This document shows positions 6,133 through 8,382 of a stretch of 8,382 nucleotides of DNA, piece after piece. The DNA comes from Rhabdothermincola_A sp041688815 (GTDB lineage: Bacteria; Actinomycetota; Acidimicrobiia; Acidimicrobiales; Acidimicrobilacustridaceae). The position numbers were made by a program, and so were the translations under genes. Location: positions 1 to 8,382 of the forward strand of contig JBDNHK010000063.1 in the NCBI GenBank assembly GCA_041688815.1, in the 5' to 3' direction. Below the pieces are notes generated by a model that did no database searches, had not been told where the DNA came from, and saw only the letters and a program-made list of their open reading frames with translations. The number at the start of each line of letters is the position of its first letter. The stretch's first letter is position 1.

Positions 6133-8346
6133 ATGGACGCCACCAAGAAGCGCCTGAAGGCCCCCCAGCTGGTCCTGCTCATCGGCCTCGCCGTCGCCGT
6201 CTTCACGGCACTGTCCGGCATCGGGACGTCCCTGTTCGGCCAGACCGAGGACAACCCGGTCAGTCGTGAGGTGTTCGGGGGCATACCCACCCCGCTGAAG
6301 GTCGCCTTCTACACGATGATCCCCGTGTTGTTGCTCTACGGGGCGATCATGTTCAGCCAGCGGGTCACCAACTGGACCCGGGGCAAGCCCGACAACCGGG
6401 CCACCACGTCGAAGAACGTGAAGCGGCGTCTCGGCGACTTCCGCGCCGGCGTCTACATGCAGACCCTCATGCGTGACCCGGCCGCTGGCATCATGCACTC
6501 GCTCATCTACTTCTCGTTCCTGGTGCTGCTCGCCGTCACCACCATCCTCGAGATCAACCACATCCTCCCCGCCGACCTCAAGTTCCTCAGCGGTCGGGTC
6601 TACCAGGGCTACTCATTTGTCGGCGATGCCGCCGGGCTGGCCCTGTTCGTCGGTGTCGTGTGGGCCATCGTGCGCCGCTACGGGCAACGCCCGTACCGCA
6701 TCCGCATCAAGTCGAAGCCCGAACACATGGTGATCCTGGGCGTGTTCCTGTCGCTCGCCGTCACCGGGTTCATGGCCGAGGCCTACCGCATCGCCGAAGA
6801 GGGAACCCCCGCGTACGAGAAGTGGTCGTTCGTCGGCTATCCGATCGCCCTTCTCGTCGACGGCGGCGGCAACCTGGCCGGCTGGCACCAGTTCTGGTGG
6901 ATCGCCCACGTGGTCACGTTCATGGCCTTCCTCGTGATCCTGCCCGTAACGATGCTGCGCCACATGTTCACCTCACCGCTGAACATGTACCTGAAGGACC
7001 GCGACCGCCCCAAGGGCGCGATGAAGCCGATGCCGAACCTCATGGAGACCGAGCTCGAGAGCTTCGGGGCCTCCACCATCGAGGACTTCACCTGGAAGCA
7101 ACTGCTCGACACCGACGCCTGCACGATGTGCGGCCGGTGCACCGCAGTGTGCCCGGCGCAGGCCACCGGCAAGCCCCTCGACCCGCGTGAGATCGTGCTG
7201 AAGGTAGGGGAGGTCATGGCCGCCACCGGGTCGCCGCGCGTGTCGCCGCCCATCGGCACCGACTCCGAGATCGTCATCTCGACCAATTCGGTCTTCGAGC
7301 GCATCACCCCCGATGAGATCTGGGCCTGCACCACCTGCAAGGCCTGCGACGAGGCCTGCCCGGTCAACATCGAGATCCTCGACAAGATCCTCGACATGCG
7401 CCGCTACCTGTCGCTCATGGAGTCGAACTTCCCCACCGAGCTGGGCAACGCGTACCGGTCGATGGAGAACTCCGGCAACCCGTGGGGTATCAGTCAGAAC
7501 GAGCGGGCCGACTGGGCCGAAAAGATCGAGGGCATCGAGATCCTCGACGGCACCAGCCCCCTCGAGGCCGAGTACCTCTACTGGGTGGGGTGTGCCGGCT
7601 CCTTCGACGACAAGAACAAGAAGGTCACCCAGGCCATGGCGCAGCTCATGCAGCGCGCCGGGGTGTCGTTCGCCATCCTCGGCCCGGCCGAGATGTGCAC
7701 GGGCGACCCCGCCCGCCGGTCGGGCAACGAGTACATCTTCCAGATGCTGGCCATGCAGAACGTCGAGACGCTCAACGGCATGGGGGTCAAGAAGATCGTC
7801 ACCCAGTGCCCGCACTGCTTCAACACGCTGTCCAACGAGTACCCGCAGCTCGGAGGGCACTACGAGGTGGTGCATCACAGCCAGTTCATCGAGTGGCTCA
7901 TCGACCAGGGCAAGCTCGACATGACCAACGCCCGCCTCGACGAGCGGGTGGTGTACCACGACTCGTGCTATCTCGGTCGCCACAACGACGTGTACATGTC
8001 GCCGCGCAACGTGATCGGCTCCCTGGCCGGCATCGAGATCGTGGAAGCCGAGCGCAACGGCACCAAGGGCATGTGCTGCGGTGCCGGCGGGGCCCGCATG
8101 TGGATGGAGGAGCACACCGGCAAGCAGGTCAACGTCGAACGTTCTCAAGAGCTCATCGCGACCGGTGCGAGTAAGATCGCCGTCGCCTGTCCGTTCTGCT
8201 ACATCATGATCGACGACGGGGTGAAGGGACAGGGCCTCGGCGAGGACGAGGTGCGCGTGGCCGACATCTCGATGCACATTCTCGAAGCCATCGAGCAAGG
8301 CGAGCGGGAGGGGACCCAGATCGGTGCCGGAGCAGTCGAAGAGTGA
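6133..8346 (+). CDS. Membrane Fe-S oxidoreductase, probable ETF:menaquinone oxidoreductase (EtfD/EMO type)
   Basis: This 737-residue protein joins a membrane cytochrome-b-like part to soluble Fe-S domains. About six hydrophobic helices (near residues 11-31, 56-75, 121-143, 164-182, 199-215 and 255-277) resemble NarI. Possible heme-ligand histidines are His122, His143, His252, His259 and His277. Two ferredoxin-type [4Fe-4S] motifs follow: CTMCGRCTAVCP (Cys330, 333, 336, 340) and CTTCKACDEACP (Cys399, 402, 405, 409). Then come two HdrD/GlpC-type cysteine-rich domains. The first has Cys487, Cys522, Cys559 and Cys562. The second has Cys612, Cys648-Cys649-Gly and Cys686/Cys689. This architecture matches Mycobacterium tuberculosis EtfD (Rv0338c) and bacterial EMO enzymes, which take electrons from electron-transfer flavoprotein during fatty-acid oxidation and pass them to menaquinone. 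The ATG at 6133 begins directly before the first helix. etfA and etfB are not in the window. The architecture is certain, the electron donor is inferred. Confidence 0.93.
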   Translation: MDATKKRLKAPQLVLLIGLAVAVFTALSGIGTSLFGQTEDNPVSREVFGGIPTPLKVAFYTMIPVLLLYGAIMFSQRVTNWTRGKPDNRATTSKNVKRRLGDFRAGVYMQTLMRDPAAGIMHSLIYFSFLVLLAVTTILEINHILPADLKFLSGRVYQGYSFVGDAAGLALFVGVVWAIVRRYGQRPYRIRIKSKPEHMVILGVFLSLAVTGFMAEAYRIAEEGTPAYEKWSFVGYPIALLVDGGGNLAGWHQFWWIAHVVTFMAFLVILPVTMLRHMFTSPLNMYLKDRDRPKGAMKPMPNLMETELESFGASTIEDFTWKQLLDTDACTMCGRCTAVCPAQATGKPLDPREIVLKVGEVMAATGSPRVSPPIGTDSEIVISTNSVFERITPDEIWACTTCKACDEACPVNIEILDKILDMRRYLSLMESNFPTELGNAYRSMENSGNPWGISQNERADWAEKIEGIEILDGTSPLEAEYLYWVGCAGSFDDKNKKVTQAMAQLMQRAGVSFAILGPAEMCTGDPARRSGNEYIFQMLAMQNVETLNGMGVKKIVTQCPHCFNTLSNEYPQLGGHYEVVHHSQFIEWLIDQGKLDMTNARLDERVVYHDSCYLGRHNDVYMSPRNVIGSLAGIEIVEAERNGTKGMCCGAGGARMWMEEHTGKQVNVERSQELIATGASKIAVACPFCYIMIDDGVKGQGLGEDEVRVADISMHILEAIEQGEREGTQIGAGAVEE

Positions 8347-8382
8347 GCCGCTGAGCGTCCTGGTCGTCGTCGACGACGACGC
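8324..8382 (+). CDS. Start of a downstream gene, possibly a response regulator receiver (runs off the window)
   Basis: A GTG at 8324 opens a frame of 19 visible codons, MPEQSKSEPLSVLVVVDDD, overlapping the end of the oxidoreductase gene by 23 bases in another frame. A hydrophobic strand followed directly by three aspartates resembles the first strand and acidic pocket of a receiver domain. GGAGG at 8307-8311 lies 12 bases upstream, slightly farther than ideal for a ribosome-binding site. Too little is visible for a firm assignment. Confidence 0.45.
   Translation, partial: MPEQSKSEPLSVLVVVDDD

Noticed and set aside
6973..8298. 441-codon minus-strand open frame antisense to the oxidoreductase gene
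   Set aside because: It has no recognisable motif and a biased composition of His, Leu, Val and Gly. The plus strand encodes intact Fe-S motifs throughout the same region.
8363..8380. 18-bp perfect palindrome GTCGTCGTCGACGACGAC at the right edge
   Set aside because: It is explained by codons for three Val followed by three Asp in the start of the downstream gene, so it need not be a regulatory site.

Overview
The window is about 8.4 kb of gene-dense, high-GC DNA from a bacterial chromosome, most likely an actinobacterium. Supporting this: dnaK is followed immediately by a start that looks like grpE; a HAIR-like operator of the kind bound by actinobacterial HspR lies upstream of dnaK; the DnaK is short, as in Gram-positive bacteria; several starts look leaderless; and there is a large membrane Fe-S reductase of the EtfD/EMO type known from menaquinone-using bacteria. 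I lean towards the class Acidimicrobiia, but that is a judgement from style and not a proof. I see no mobile element, CRISPR array, RNA gene or sign of recent transfer.

Layout, left to right. (1) Positions 1-1956, minus strand: the heat-shock chaperone pair dnaK then grpE (cut by the window edge), with coupled translation. (2) Positions 1957-2128: a shared divergent promoter region with a HAIR-like inverted repeat and a 16-bp palindrome. (3) Positions 2129-2887, plus strand: gpmA, glycolytic phosphoglycerate mutase. (4) Positions 2888-2990: a convergent gap filled by a perfect 14-bp-stem hairpin that probably ends transcription from both sides. (5) Positions 2991-5531, minus strand: a nitrogen module read in the order winged-helix regulator, amtB (ammonium channel), glnB/glnK (PII signal protein). 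(6) Positions 5532-5656: a divergent control region. (7) Positions 5657-8346, plus strand: a small cyclic-nucleotide-binding protein, then a six-helix membrane Fe-S oxidoreductase that probably passes electrons from electron-transfer flavoprotein to menaquinone. (8) From 8324: the start of a further gene, possibly a response regulator.

The most interesting part is the nitrogen module. The regulator has a normal OmpR/PhoB-type DNA-binding domain, but its receiver is cut down to about 65 residues. GAAAC/GTAAC half-sites spaced 11 bp centre to centre, as in actinobacterial GlnR operators, occur both upstream of amtB and upstream of the regulator itself. This suggests a minimal-receiver, GlnR-like nitrogen regulator that controls its own gene and amtB-glnB. 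It is a hypothesis from the sequence only. The rest of the window is housekeeping and respiratory metabolism.
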